Source: Candidatus Woesearchaeota archaeon (GTDB taxonomy: Archaea > Nanobdellota > Nanobdellia > Woesearchaeales > UBA11576). Taken from it: a DNA stretch of 54,188 nt. Both the position numbers and the translations under genes were made by a program. The stretch spans positions 1 to 54,188 of the forward strand of contig JABJCP010000039.1 of the NCBI GenBank assembly GCA_018668595.1, given 5' to 3'. This document shows positions 35,801 to 45,400 of this stretch, in pieces. The notes beneath the pieces were generated by a model. That model searched no databases, was not told the DNA's origin, and saw only the letters and a list, made by a program, of their open reading frames with translations. The stretch's first letter is position 1. Each line of letters begins with the position of its first letter.

Positions 35801-37119
35801 CAATTTAATTGATTACACTCTAAAGAATCAAGAGAAATAAAATCAAAACCTTCCCAAGAATCTGAAAAAGGATTATATATTCCATCACATTGTTCTTGAG
35901 GAGGATCAATTACACCATTACCACAAGCAGGAGAATAATCACAAGTACACTGTTTTGAATTACCCGGAGGAAGACAAAGACCGGGACAAGAAGAATCATC
36001 ACCCGCAAGTTTTACATCATTCTCGTCGTAAACTGCATCACAAACTTCCCATTGTTGTTGTGAATTTGGAAATTGAGTGGAGTTATCCCCACAAAAAGTA
36101 GGTTGACATTCAGACGCGTCTGCACAATCATCATCTTCACAATCATTTAACCCATCACAATCATTATCTAAAGCATCAGAACATGAAAATTCAGTTGTTG
36201 GTTGGTAATATTGCATGTAAACGGTTTTATTAACAATACCGCAATCAGAATCACAAATGTCTGCTGCATTATCTTGATCATTTGCATCTGAATTCCAACC
36301 AAACTGATCATTATCATCATCAAAACCATTACTACAATTAATTAATGCTTCGCCAACTCCAATTTTTACTTCAACAAGTTGTAAAATGATATTAAACTCA
36401 TCTAAGTTTTTTCCAGAAATATTAAAAGCAACAGATGCTAAAGCTTCACCTTTAGCTGCAATAATAGTACCTTGCGTGCCGTCGACAATTTCACTTATTG
36501 CATAAGAACCGTCCTCTAAAGAAATTGTCGATTTGGAACCAACAGTAACAGTTGCGCCAGGAACAATTTGATTATTTGTATCATAAATATAACCTGAAAT
36601 TGTGTAATAAATATTTGATTGACACGACGGACTTTGCAAACATTGCGCTTTAGATGAGAAAATTCCATTATCTGCTTCGCAACACCAACCGCTATTTGAA
36701 GAAGATTCACCATCGCCACAAGTACAAGCATAAGGATTAACAGAACCACAAAATGTGTAAGGACAAGATGGCAAAAGTTCAGATGCGCACATTTGTTTAG
36801 CTTGAGATTCTGAACTTGAAGTATCAGTTTTGAACTCAGAAATTTTATAAAAAGGACTGCCTATTTGATCACAAGTAACTCTATACAAAGAAGTTTGGAG
36901 TTCAAGCTGACCATGACAACACGCAACAACATCACAAAATTCAACTTCTTCACAAGCTTGACTTACAAATCCAGGTTGTTCACACTGAAAATCCTCAGAC
37001 ATGGAACAACCAGAAACACCATAACAACAACCTTGCTCAGCCACTACAAATTGAGAAAATAATATAGGTATAAGTAACAATACTAGAACTATCCCTATAA
37101 TCACCCTCTTTTTATTCAT
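29839..37119 (-). CDS. Giant secreted surface protein (2426 aa) with DUF4215-like, FN3/Ig-like and carboxypeptidase-regulatory-like modules
   Basis: Start taken at the ATG 37117-37119, which shares GGTGTTTGG with the 1429-aa gene; a TTG at 37134 would add five residues. A signal peptide (about 1-28) is followed by a Cys-rich segment. A carboxypeptidase-regulatory-like beta-sandwich lies near residues 170-240 (ISGYIYDTNNQIVPGATVTV), with MopE-like DNDCDG loops around 255-335. Three DUF4215-like Cys modules follow (CGNGVIDPPQEQCDG, CGDGEIQSPEECDPG, CGNGVLEPTEDCEG; ~390-520), then an FN3-like module (~575) and a Cys-rich zone (~660-1000). Serial Ig-like domains with DLTAPTT and DTKPPTQP linkers run to the end. 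No TM anchor is visible. The chain ends in LLEPATPSFYIST, where a further Ig-like domain would normally begin, so it may be truncated. Confidence 0.72.
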   Translation of the reverse strand: MNKKRVIIGIVLVLLLIPILFSQFVVAEQGCCYGVSGCSMSEDFQCEQPGFVSQACEEVEFCDVVACCHGQLELQTSLYRVTCDQIGSPFYKISEFKTDTSSSESQAKQMCASELLPSCPYTFCGSVNPYACTCGDGESSSNSGWCCEADNGIFSSKAQCLQSPSCQSNIYYTISGYIYDTNNQIVPGATVTVGSKSTISLEDGSYAISEIVDGTQGTIIAAKGEALASVAFNISGKNLDEFNIILQLVEVKIGVGEALINCSNGFDDDNDQFGWNSDANDQDNAADICDSDCGIVNKTVYMQYYQPTTEFSCSDALDNDCDGLNDCEDDDCADASECQPTFCGDNSTQFPNSQQQWEVCDAVYDENDVKLAGDDSSCPGLCLPPGNSKQCTCDYSPACGNGVIDPPQEQCDGIYNPFSDSWEGFDFISLDSLECNQLNCGTPNSAYPCVCKIATCGDGEIQSPEECDPGKLGVNPDPSNCEGCSPNCLCPQQDYTCGNGVLEPTEDCEGLYDEDTGEWINFETRRYGCLPEYCGWPGIEADTFLADENNLDTLYIDESTVTFPGQCLCPPVCQLDPPQPEIKNITTEKFMREFNILWDDDCSETAVHYDVLRCKSESGIPCDPTWDTWQSLTPNHLSKGTFEFTDDSFDSNELYCYKVRAVHSTLTADTSEKDSEMVCIESGDEVCYTLKDKKGASATEFCWDPQNVNIDMRTTCDDDNSIMPVQDINLVDCKNPPIPESFTGEKPKYICVGFYNTGKENDGTTACIQQSLCDQCSDPFGLFSWSHGIFGTASFQGVNSFCDQIPSCYSDSTKSVVDKFNSLDSIYDFSCYDYHSENACGNDKKGLGNCEWVWSQRYEEFGIGVCRTNIIEEQQCDRCHQHSNKVFGKCDYDMCGLYGECYYNKAENGLELYYKSEYDLKRADATYGSDSNSESVHGFKKCIHKSETSCLEFDRKEDCVNSSSPYSLQAEEQVGDFGFDFNQSNFLENIYYKEPVINVNHGFVLNTLGFKTPAIVSDSFKKLEGDNIPLAQSDDYFGFGKCQWHPVGAITLYSNGSTVKNTQGMCGKNSDNDPNMISAQTPPFDQYVEDLESMDFNTTNLDESNYTFYQVNQFIPDCGSNAVVSLNNYIVDSLKCRQDFTEPNTTIMNLEKIKGEFEIEVLIQDNSFDYSVFQPQIQQSSEGLEDDEITVPIPQINFMFNPYPKTYVCITDLVPTNADEDNFCYPNGTAKRITLNKNLITYENVGHKVLYNFSEKGFKSGMHRFHYFTEDISHNLEPVRTFDVLIDADAPNITFTSSNYSFEIFEDEWRTNLSLTMKSMNEPAICTANLTLNGYTVYPVEAVYDEYGEEWDLNFGYMIDNTYVFVYTCEDEVGNIAKGNLTIFIDGDQSITQPQPKGTINDSQVELKVYTGKSAECRFLENPDPNHDDLPGFEWNATANMNAQQKQEHIANLFPSMTPFETSVGDEPNTIHKHKLTLDPKSDSRFHQFYVKCLMGEKYRGNAGDEIRFALDLTAPTTITHEDVDVFQGWYNADLTVELECMDWPMYGVGFSWEYGCSADENTFFCLGENCDEYQNYLAYKTNGPIFLTEEGDNYISYFSMDKGNNKEVVVQNALFKLDKTPSNLTLEFWEGNIKEDILRPGIPYTIFLNSSKPLISPGIQLPKITYSSDPQNFVGTIELFPTNVTTIYTGFFHIPYINDNLDFEGDGKFVVSAKDFHNVPVEVEFSIPIDTKPPTQPVIEPEFEQYPEWDYPLRVHDGIYYTSEPTFHITGYTDELLDIIAVLNYQDGSSNGANNKNYTFTQSEDSATKMFYDDSIISAFGDYFEVRVNGDISDLTSSAHFVGFDSETETIGPRTEYGDYGKFYDMVSVDYMGGDNKYTEVMVYPALEESYPLNNEVFFYTREYPLFWYGFDLELKPYQLNQFYLKAYDPSGNLVRLPTTSDEPSVFSVFLDPDKPIVHEHFPMDGTTAQDSFDIQIYVTEDNSESGIDNESIVFSISGGNFLDETVPAQVERSFDLENSSDHPQFNGKKVYRIFYSVYDLEEATYEVEIYAEDLAGNILDENIASASWTFMVDKSAPIYPNFELVPGFPGLTISENSTPRWYSSQNNPEFSLEFFDDDPITITSVSLLSTPFSDNANCTESEDIFNFFNCKFFNNDVTDMNQTSQDYALNIEAFKTLADGTDSPRGIYGPFEFTIDSQAPDFEILNFKPRIRDDFNFTMNFDVDNEVHPLQVSITLTNANGETKEFDQYVTLPSSTGFYSFDWPVNIDWPDGNYSFSLTLKDFAGNYNTYNDYIYLDTTYPAFSIDLINVSNAFKIDNEWYTANSNVTITGTTDSDTYYIWVSPGDWNESTQAFAEKKAAVITKTNGVPSGFHVSVLLSGKLKEEVPNKFTIGVIDQAGNPNIKDFNIVQDLLEPATPSFYIST

Positions 37120-37130
37120 CCAAACACCGA
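37105..37130 (-). repeat. 26-bp leader repeat, copy 2 (start of the 2426-aa gene)
   Basis: Identical to 29725-29750 and carrying the same ribosome binding site, ATG and first codons. The two copies lie about 7.4 kb apart at the starts of adjacent genes, which suggests a duplication or recombination junction at the leader. Confidence 0.8.
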
Positions 37131-37324
37131 ACAATATATATTATTTATATAACAAAGAAAGTTATCATTTAAAAATGTTTTGTTTAATTTAATATAATAT
37201 ATACATTTAAGAGAATATTGTTTTTTATGTTTTTGTATTATTTTTTGAAATAAAAAAAATCAACAACGACTAGAGCACAATAAAAAAATATTGTTAAAGA
37301 AATAAAACTAAAGATTATGTTTTC

Positions 37325-40300
37325 TTAAGTATAAGTTACTTCTGCAAAACCTTCTCCACCACTAGAATCTATAACCGAAACAGAAACAACAAACCCCTGA
37401 TCATCAGAATTAAATGCTTCTATCGCAGCACCTTCTGAATACTTATGCATCACTTCAAAAGGCAATTTTGAAATATCATTAAAAGGAGTAATATTACCAT
37501 CACCAAAATCAATATTAATATTAAATGGAGAAATACCTTTATTGATATTAATTATGAACTTTCCAAGATCCAAGATAGCACCATCACCCTCTGGCAAAAT
37601 AATATCGACGACAGGCTTTGCAACAATATCTAAAATTCCATTACCATTTAATTGAGTAACTTCACCAATCAAAAAATTTCTACCAAGAACACGAACCAAA
37701 GGAACAATACTATCATTCTCCTCAAAATAAACATGCTCTAATGACTGCTCAACAAAAGGCCAAGAAGCAAAACTCTCGTCACCAAAATCATAAGTTACAC
37801 CCAAAACATCCTTTGAAAAATTAACAACCTGGAAAGCCACAGGAGAACCAACAACAGGCTCTTTAGAAATATTCCAAAATAAACCAACAAGTTTGTTTCC
37901 ATCACTATCGAAACTCAACGGCTGAGACCTAATTTCCGCAGTAATATCATTCCAAAAACTATCATCAGAATCATCCAAATAAGGAAACTCAACAAAAACA
38001 GAATAATACCAATGCTCATCATCAACAATAACCGGCGTACAAGCAATACCCGAATTAGGCGTACTCTCGTCATAAACATAACTCAAATCAGGCTGATTAT
38101 TAGCAAGCAAAGTGTGAACATAATAACAAATATCAACAGCATAATCATCATACTGTACATCAATAAAACGAACACTCCGATCTAATTCAGAACTATATTT
38201 AGTTTCTAAAACGCCCCTAATAGTCTTAGGCTTATCCTTGTAAGGACCAGGATGCGAAGAAATAAAAATCTTATCAAAATCGCCAGCACCAGAAACATAA
38301 TCCAAAAATTCTGAAATATCTCCCTCTCCAATCTCAACAGAAACCAAACCTAACGTCGAAAGAATCCTATTAACAACTTCCTGAACTTTTGTAACCACTT
38401 TTCCTATAAACGATTCTTCACCAAAACCTTCAATAGACTGACCATCCTTAGTAAAAATAACAGAATTCAACTTAGGATTATAAAACAAATCATCAGAATC
38501 ACAACCAAAATATTGATCAACTGAAAGATTTTTATTCTTAAAAACACCTTCACAATAATCAACATCATTACGAACAATCTTCAAAAAAGACAAAGAAGAA
38601 CTATCAACAGTAACATTAGGCAAAACATTCAAAGAAACACCAACAAAAACAAAATCCTCACCACCATCCTGCGCATTCAAAACACAAAACTCATTAACAG
38701 CACCAGAATCAAAAAACGACTTAACCTCATCCTGCTCAAAATCCTGCAAACCAAAACCCCTATACAAATCATTTTCCCCCGACAACAAAACACGCTCATA
38801 AGAATCACAAAACAAAGAAAAAGAATCACGACCCGCAGTCAAATTTAACAATTGAAGAGCAATAGCCTTAGTCCTCGTCGTCCAAACACCCTCATAACAA
38901 TAAAAACTCTCAACATCCTCTAAATCAACAGGATTTTCAAACGAATTGTTCCACCAACCAGAATCCACACAAACTTTTTCTGCAGCACAACCACTATCAG
39001 TATCACTAATTGAAGGACCCGTATAACACTGATCTTGTCCTGGACAAAAACCCGCAGTTTCCCTAAACGGAGAATATTTTAATTTTGAAGAAACCCAATC
39101 ACCGTCGATACAACGAAAACCAACATCAGCACAACTATCATCAGTACACTCATCAGATAAAGACTTCATATCAACAGCACTACTCTTCTCTTTATTTTGC
39201 CAACCCAAAGGCGGCATGCAAGCATTATTCTCATAAAAAGCAGAATCAACACACCAATGAACCCTCTCGCCAACAACCTCGTCAGCTTCATTAAGAACAT
39301 CACCATACTTTAAAGCACCATTAGTCCAACAAAAATCCTCAGGACAACAACCAAAACTATCCCAAGAACCAAACTCAGAACCAAAATCAATAAACGCAGT
39401 CGGAGCATCGGACTTTTCTAATTGCAAAGCATCCAACCAAAAAGAATTATCAGTATTAGAACCCACAAATTTAATCAAAACATCAGAATTATCCTCAGTT
39501 GAAAAAGTAATAAACTCACGACTCCATTCTAAATCAGAAAATGACATTTCTGAACCTGGAACAACAACATTCATAACAGAACTTGAATCAGTATGATAAT
39601 AAAACGACAAAGTATAAACAGAATTAGGATCTAAGTTAGTAAATAATTGTTGAACGCCTTCACCTTGCGGAGCTACAACCTTCAAACTAAACTTACCAGC
39701 ACCATTCAAAAAATCATCACCAACAACATAAGCAAAAACACCACTATCAGTCAAAACCCAATCACCAATCGACGACTCACAACCAGTATCAGGATCAACA
39801 ACCGCAGAAGGAAAATCACCATTAACACTAGTACCAGGACAAGAATCAATCGAATCAGGAACACCATCACCATCAACATCTACATCATCATCAGGAATGC
39901 CATTGCAATTATCATCAACACCAATGTTATTGCCATTTTCTTCTGCATCAGGATTAATATTAGAATTACTATCATCACAATCAAGACCGCCAAACTCCAA
40001 AGAGAAAAAACCATCGCCGTCTTCGTCAGGAGAAGTGCAATTATAAACATTATTACCTTTGTCAACACAACGATTACCTAAAACACAATAAGGTTGTGCA
40101 AAATCAATCAAATCTTTACAAATACCCCAATTTAAATCTTTAGGATAATTATCATGACAATACTTAGCACCAATAAAAACAGAACCGAGATCTTTATTAA
40201 GAGAATAATCGTTAAAAAAACCTTCACAAGCTTCATCATAAGGATCATATATGCACTTATCAATAACTGCAAAAAATACTGCTGTAAAAAAATCAGGATT

Positions 40301-42478
40301 ACTAAAATCAAAATCTTCAGGAGGATGACAAGAACCTAACAAGTTAGAACTTGTCTTAAAATTATCACCCTCTAAAAGATACATAAAATCAACACCAGGA
40401 CACTCATCAACATCACCATCACAATCATCATCGATATTATTACAAACTTCTTCAGAAGGTTTGTTTTCGCAAACTAACTCATGCCAATAAAGGTTATCAT
40501 CATTATTAACATCATCAGAGTCTTCAAGATAAACAGAAATACAATTGATTAACTCCTGATTGCTATTTACGCAACTAGTAATTTCATTCATAGAATTAAT
40601 GGTGCTGCACACTTGATAACAGGTTCCGCAAGCACCCTTGCTAACCTGCTTTAACTCCTCTGAATCTTCACAATCACAATCTTCGTCTATAGAACCATCT
40701 CCATCATCATCCAAATCATTATCGCACAATTCACCAGGTGTGCTCTCCCCTAATGGACAATAATTATTATCGGAATAATTATTATCATCACAATCCCAAA
40801 AAATATTTTTATTTATTAACCCCTCAGTACCCATTAAACAATGAGAATATACTTCAATTATTCCGTAAGGATCTTCAGGACAATAATCTTCAGACGGATC
40901 AAAATAAGAAGATTCGAATTTAGTTTGTATTAAATCAATTAATTCAGATTCATACTCGCTAGGAAGACTAGCATAATCAGTTCCATCATCCTTTGAAATT
41001 AAAAAATCAGAGGGATAATCTATATTATCGCCTACAGGAGAAAAATGAGCACAATATTTATCATTGTCGACGTCAATACAAGGATCTTTACAATCTGCTA
41101 AACCATCATTATCTAAATCAACATTACAATTTTTACGACATAATCTTGTTGATTCATCACAATCAGAGCCTTTTGAACAACTACAACAATAACCATCACC
41201 ATCAAGGTCTTCAGTACATTCATCAATTTCTCCATTGCAATTATTATCGATTCCATCCCCTAATATTTCAAAAAAGCCTTCGGTACCGGGACAAATTTGT
41301 GGGAACCATTTGAAATCTACCATATCATTATTAATATCATATAATTCCAATACCAACGCATACTCATTATCTAAAACCTTTTCTTGACAATACCTTGCAA
41401 GAGAAGGATCAGGACCATAAATAGCAACAGGATATAATTCTGCTTCACTCGGAAGATTATCTCCATAAAAGAATTTCGAGCCATAAACTTGTTCTTCTGA
41501 ATGATAATTTTCTGGAGGAGTAAAATCATCAGGCATTCCCTCATTAATACATTCCAAAAATTCTTTTTTATACAAACCATATTTTGACTTGTTGGAATTG
41601 CTAATTCTTAAGCAAGGTTGATAACAAACATCGCATCCTAATTCTGAGATTATAAGAGGATCAGATGGCCAAACAGTAAAATCTTTATCAGGCATATCTA
41701 TGCTACACGTGCAACCTTCTTTTATACTACCATATTCATTAATACCGCAATTTTCTTTACAATCTACAACTCCATTCCCATCCAAATCTAAACAATTAGA
41801 ATTACAACTAAATTCATCATCATCACAATCAAAAGGCGTGCAATCAGCCAATATCGATTTAGAAAAATAACCATCACCATCATTATCAATACATTCACTT
41901 TTCAAACAAGAACCTTCTGACGACAAATATTTCGTGCTAGCATCATAACAAGTTACTTGAGGATTAACAAAAATAGATTCAATAGTATCTATTATATTTG
42001 TTATTGAAAAATCATCTGTTTTTTTAACTGTAATAGCAACATCCAAATTATTATTAGAAATTTCACAACAATAATCATAATTAATAGATTCATCATTAAG
42101 CTGAACACATTCGACATTTTTAACTAAACCAGAATTTAAATCTGTTGCTGAATCAAAAGAATACATGCAAAACTTATCAACTAAAGGAATAGGATACATA
42201 TTAATATTAGGAAGATCTGGAACTGGAAAAATATCTTGATAAAAAGATGGATTATAAAATTCATAAATCTCTGCTATCTGATCAGGACCTGAAATAACTG
42301 TGTATTGAGTATACCAATCAGGCCATTCAGAATCTTTATGTTCATCATTAAAACAATAAGATGATTTTTCTATAAAGTCTGGGAATGAATAACAATCAGC
42401 CAAAACGAAACTAGAACAAGTAAGTAAAACTAATAAAAACAAAATACAAAAACTTGAAATTAGTTTATTTTTTATCAT
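37325..42478 (-). CDS. Giant secreted surface protein (1717 aa) with MopE-like, carbohydrate-binding-like and PKD domains
   Basis: Signal peptide (about residues 5-27). MopE/thrombospondin-3-like loops are scattered through ~190-470 and ~590-890 (DNDGDGYF, DLDGDGYCCSC, DNDCDG and DVDGDGVPDSIDSCPG types). Residues ~905-1025 resemble a CBM4/9-type jelly roll (KFSLKVVAPQG, YTLSFYYHTDSS, WLDALQLEKS). A module around 1400-1470 with KIFISSHPGPYKDK is shared with the 1063-aa neighbour. Two PKD-like domains close the protein (TYDFGDES near 1555, NIDFGDGNITPF near 1660). No membrane anchor is visible. Part of the gene (about 38.5-40 kb) is strikingly C-poor on the coding strand compared with other genes here. 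It starts eight bases after the previous gene's stop, so the two are probably co-transcribed. Likely an adhesive, polysaccharide-facing surface protein. Confidence 0.72.
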   Translation of the reverse strand: MIKNKLISSFCILFLLVLLTCSSFVLADCYSFPDFIEKSSYCFNDEHKDSEWPDWYTQYTVISGPDQIAEIYEFYNPSFYQDIFPVPDLPNINMYPIPLVDKFCMYSFDSATDLNSGLVKNVECVQLNDESINYDYCCEISNNNLDVAITVKKTDDFSITNIIDTIESIFVNPQVTCYDASTKYLSSEGSCLKSECIDNDGDGYFSKSILADCTPFDCDDDEFSCNSNCLDLDGNGVVDCKENCGINEYGSIKEGCTCSIDMPDKDFTVWPSDPLIISELGCDVCYQPCLRISNSNKSKYGLYKKEFLECINEGMPDDFTPPENYHSEEQVYGSKFFYGDNLPSEAELYPVAIYGPDPSLARYCQEKVLDNEYALVLELYDINNDMVDFKWFPQICPGTEGFFEILGDGIDNNCNGEIDECTEDLDGDGYCCSCSKGSDCDESTRLCRKNCNVDLDNDGLADCKDPCIDVDNDKYCAHFSPVGDNIDYPSDFLISKDDGTDYASLPSEYESELIDLIQTKFESSYFDPSEDYCPEDPYGIIEVYSHCLMGTEGLINKNIFWDCDDNNYSDNNYCPLGESTPGELCDNDLDDDGDGSIDEDCDCEDSEELKQVSKGACGTCYQVCSTINSMNEITSCVNSNQELINCISVYLEDSDDVNNDDNLYWHELVCENKPSEEVCNNIDDDCDGDVDECPGVDFMYLLEGDNFKTSSNLLGSCHPPEDFDFSNPDFFTAVFFAVIDKCIYDPYDEACEGFFNDYSLNKDLGSVFIGAKYCHDNYPKDLNWGICKDLIDFAQPYCVLGNRCVDKGNNVYNCTSPDEDGDGFFSLEFGGLDCDDSNSNINPDAEENGNNIGVDDNCNGIPDDDVDVDGDGVPDSIDSCPGTSVNGDFPSAVVDPDTGCESSIGDWVLTDSGVFAYVVGDDFLNGAGKFSLKVVAPQGEGVQQLFTNLDPNSVYTLSFYYHTDSSSVMNVVVPGSEMSFSDLEWSREFITFSTEDNSDVLIKFVGSNTDNSFWLDALQLEKSDAPTAFIDFGSEFGSWDSFGCCPEDFCWTNGALKYGDVLNEADEVVGERVHWCVDSAFYENNACMPPLGWQNKEKSSAVDMKSLSDECTDDSCADVGFRCIDGDWVSSKLKYSPFRETAGFCPGQDQCYTGPSISDTDSGCAAEKVCVDSGWWNNSFENPVDLEDVESFYCYEGVWTTRTKAIALQLLNLTAGRDSFSLFCDSYERVLLSGENDLYRGFGLQDFEQDEVKSFFDSGAVNEFCVLNAQDGGEDFVFVGVSLNVLPNVTVDSSSLSFLKIVRNDVDYCEGVFKNKNLSVDQYFGCDSDDLFYNPKLNSVIFTKDGQSIEGFGEESFIGKVVTKVQEVVNRILSTLGLVSVEIGEGDISEFLDYVSGAGDFDKIFISSHPGPYKDKPKTIRGVLETKYSSELDRSVRFIDVQYDDYAVDICYYVHTLLANNQPDLSYVYDESTPNSGIACTPVIVDDEHWYYSVFVEFPYLDDSDDSFWNDITAEIRSQPLSFDSDGNKLVGLFWNISKEPVVGSPVAFQVVNFSKDVLGVTYDFGDESFASWPFVEQSLEHVYFEENDSIVPLVRVLGRNFLIGEVTQLNGNGILDIVAKPVVDIILPEGDGAILDLGKFIININKGISPFNINIDFGDGNITPFNDISKLPFEVMHKYSEGAAIEAFNSDDQGFVVSVSVIDSSGGEGFAEVTYT

Positions 42479-42486
42479 ATCGCATA

Positions 42487-45400
42487 TTACTCTTCGAAAC
42501 TTGGATTTGAAATTAAGTTAATAACGTTTTTGGTTATGTTACGATGCGATGGCGGAACTGCAAGCATTCCATTACTTGAATAATTATACAAACCATCATG
42601 ACTCCAACCAGAGTTAATGTCACAGAAGTACTCTCCGAGAACTTCGCAAGTAGGCTCTGTTTTGTTTGAAATATGATTGTTTTCTTTAATTATTATTTCA
42701 ACGTCGTCACTAGTTTTTGAAAGACTAGATGTTAAATCAAAAAAGTAAGGTTCTGCATTGCAAGTGTGAAAGTTTTGATTAGTGTATTGGATTTTAAATG
42801 GAAGAGGCTTGCTTTTTATTCCCTCTGCTTGTAAAGATGAATAGGGTTCTCGAGTATATGATTTGTTTCCTACAAGATGCGGCGGAGGAGTATCTCCATA
42901 AACACTTAGCGAATAAGAATCTGAATGAGGATTAGTTATTTTTAAACCCAAATCAGGAGGAATATAATAATTACATGTTTGATTAGTACATAAGTTTGTG
43001 AAATTACCATTATACTCTACAGATTCTTCTATTCCAAACTTAATTATTGTAAAACTTGAATTAGGCAAAACAGGTTTACCATTAAAACAAGCACCTTCAA
43101 CATCAACATAAGTTTCCTTATCAGTCATCTCGCCAAATTTGGTAGTATTTGTATCTTGTCCAGTATCATCACCACAACATTGAGTTCCAGTCCACTTAAA
43201 ACCAGGCATAGAATCGCAAGCAACTTTTCCCTGAGGATAAGGACCAAATAAGTTAGGATCTTTAGTATCCTTTTCATCTAAATCGTCGATCCACGTCGAG
43301 GTAGGAAATGTACCTGTACAAAAATAATTATTGACCTTGTTCTGTTTCAGATAAAATTTATCAATACCAATTCTATTAGAATAATCTATACCGTTCGACT
43401 TAAACAAATTTCCTGAAGCAGCGATATCAACAGGATAAGAAAGCAACGCAAATGCATCAATTTTAGATTTATCAGAAATAAGATCTAAAGGAATTCTTAC
43501 ATGCAACCACTTTCTAAGTTGAGGTTCATTAACAACATACTTAACAATGGAATCTTGGAATAAACGCTTATAATTTCCCAATTTAAATTCACTATTTGGA
43601 TCAATTAACTCGCCAATAAAAATATCCTGAACAAAATTTGCATCAAACCAAATATAAAACTCTAAAAATTCATAATCAGACCAATCAGAAATTTCTACAT
43701 CCCACTGATTTTTAGGAAAAATCAAAAAGTAAGGAGGATTGTTAATTAAATCTGCAGAATCAGCATGAGGACTTTTAGCCTTATACTCTAAAACACAATT
43801 AGAACGATTACCACAAGCAGGTGAATCTGACCACTTAACAAATTCAAAAATAGTTTTGACAGCAGAGCCTACACGACGACCAGTTGGAAAACCATTCTTA
43901 GAATCAGTCAAATCAATACCACCACACTCAACAAAAGAACCTTTATCATCCTCATTAATACACATAAATCTAGGAATGAGCATAGCGTCAGTAAAATTAC
44001 CTGAAGACAAATTAGCGTGGATATTTTGGCAACCTGCACCTTCCAAATCAACAGAACCATCGCAATCATTATCAATGCCATCACCGCACCAATCAACATT
44101 ACCTGGATTCATAAACGGATTTGTATCATTACAATCATACCCTCCTTTAGGAATAGGACTTGGACACTGAGAATCATAAATGAAAGGAATAGCACCTTCA
44201 ATCAATGCAGAATCTTGAGCTAACTTATCATTTGCAGTATACCTTCCATCATAACCATCTCCATCTTGATCACAAGGAGTTGCAGAAGCCGTACCAACAA
44301 CAGAACCATCATGGCCAAAATCATCAATATCTTTTAAAGCAGTTGCACTTTTTCCGTCGAGATCTCCATCAAGACCAGTACCCACATTACTAACTCCAAG
44401 TTCTGCATCTCCACCTAAACCCGTAGTTATACCAAAAGAAGGTCCTCCAGTTATCTTAGGTAAAAATTCATACTCTTTGATAAGAGGGCCAGAACCTTCT
44501 TTCCAAGAATCATCAGAATCAGGTGTTGAAAATTCATAAAACTCATCTAAATTACCATTATCAAAACCAGTATCACAAATAAACCAATTACCTTTTGTTC
44601 CTCCATAAGCTAAAGTGTCATAAATATAATCCTTGCCTTCATAAGATTTGTTAATAGTTCTAATATTAAAAGCAACATCAGTATCACTAGCAGTAAGCCA
44701 AACATAATGATCTCCAGTCACTGAATCACCTTCAGAATTAAAAGATTCTTTCAAACATAAAATTTGATTTTCCGTCGGATCGTCTCCACCAGATTTTAAA
44801 GCACCAATATCCTCAGGATCGTTACCACAACAATCACTAACAATAGGATTATCTTTTTTAAATGAATCTGATTTTTTATCATCAGACCAATCACGACCAT
44901 AATTACGATAATTAGGATCTTCTTTTTTTAACCATTCAGAAGGATTGCAACCACCAAGACCAGGATTGCCATGACCTGAGACTTCTATTCCTACATTTGG
45001 GTCAACAAGATCTACTCCTTCGCAGAACTGTTGATTATAATCTGCAAGGTCAGTGCAATTTTCTCTGTTAAGAATATCTACATAGACCATAGCATTATCT
45101 TCTCCAGCATGAGGCGCATTAGCTTCAAACAAATCCCAATTAAAAAATTGACCTCCATTAAGTTCAGTTTCATAAAAACTTTTGATCGAATCTAATACAG
45201 TATCCTCACTATACTCCCCTTTAGGATTACCATGAGAACTAATAAATAAGTTTTCACTGCTACTTAATTTAAATGGGTGCTGAGTTAGCCTAAAAGAAAT
45301 TGCATGAATTAATTTATTTTTTTTTTCATTGGATGAAAGATCAAATAAATCATATATATCCTCATTAGAATTAAACCAATCTAGACTAAAAGTTGTGCTT

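Noticed and set aside
39647-40081. Plus-strand Ile/Asn/Thr-rich 144-aa ORF opposite the 1717-aa gene
   Set aside because: Composition follows from Asp/Gly-rich repeats on the coding strand; no promoter, start signal or domain supports it.
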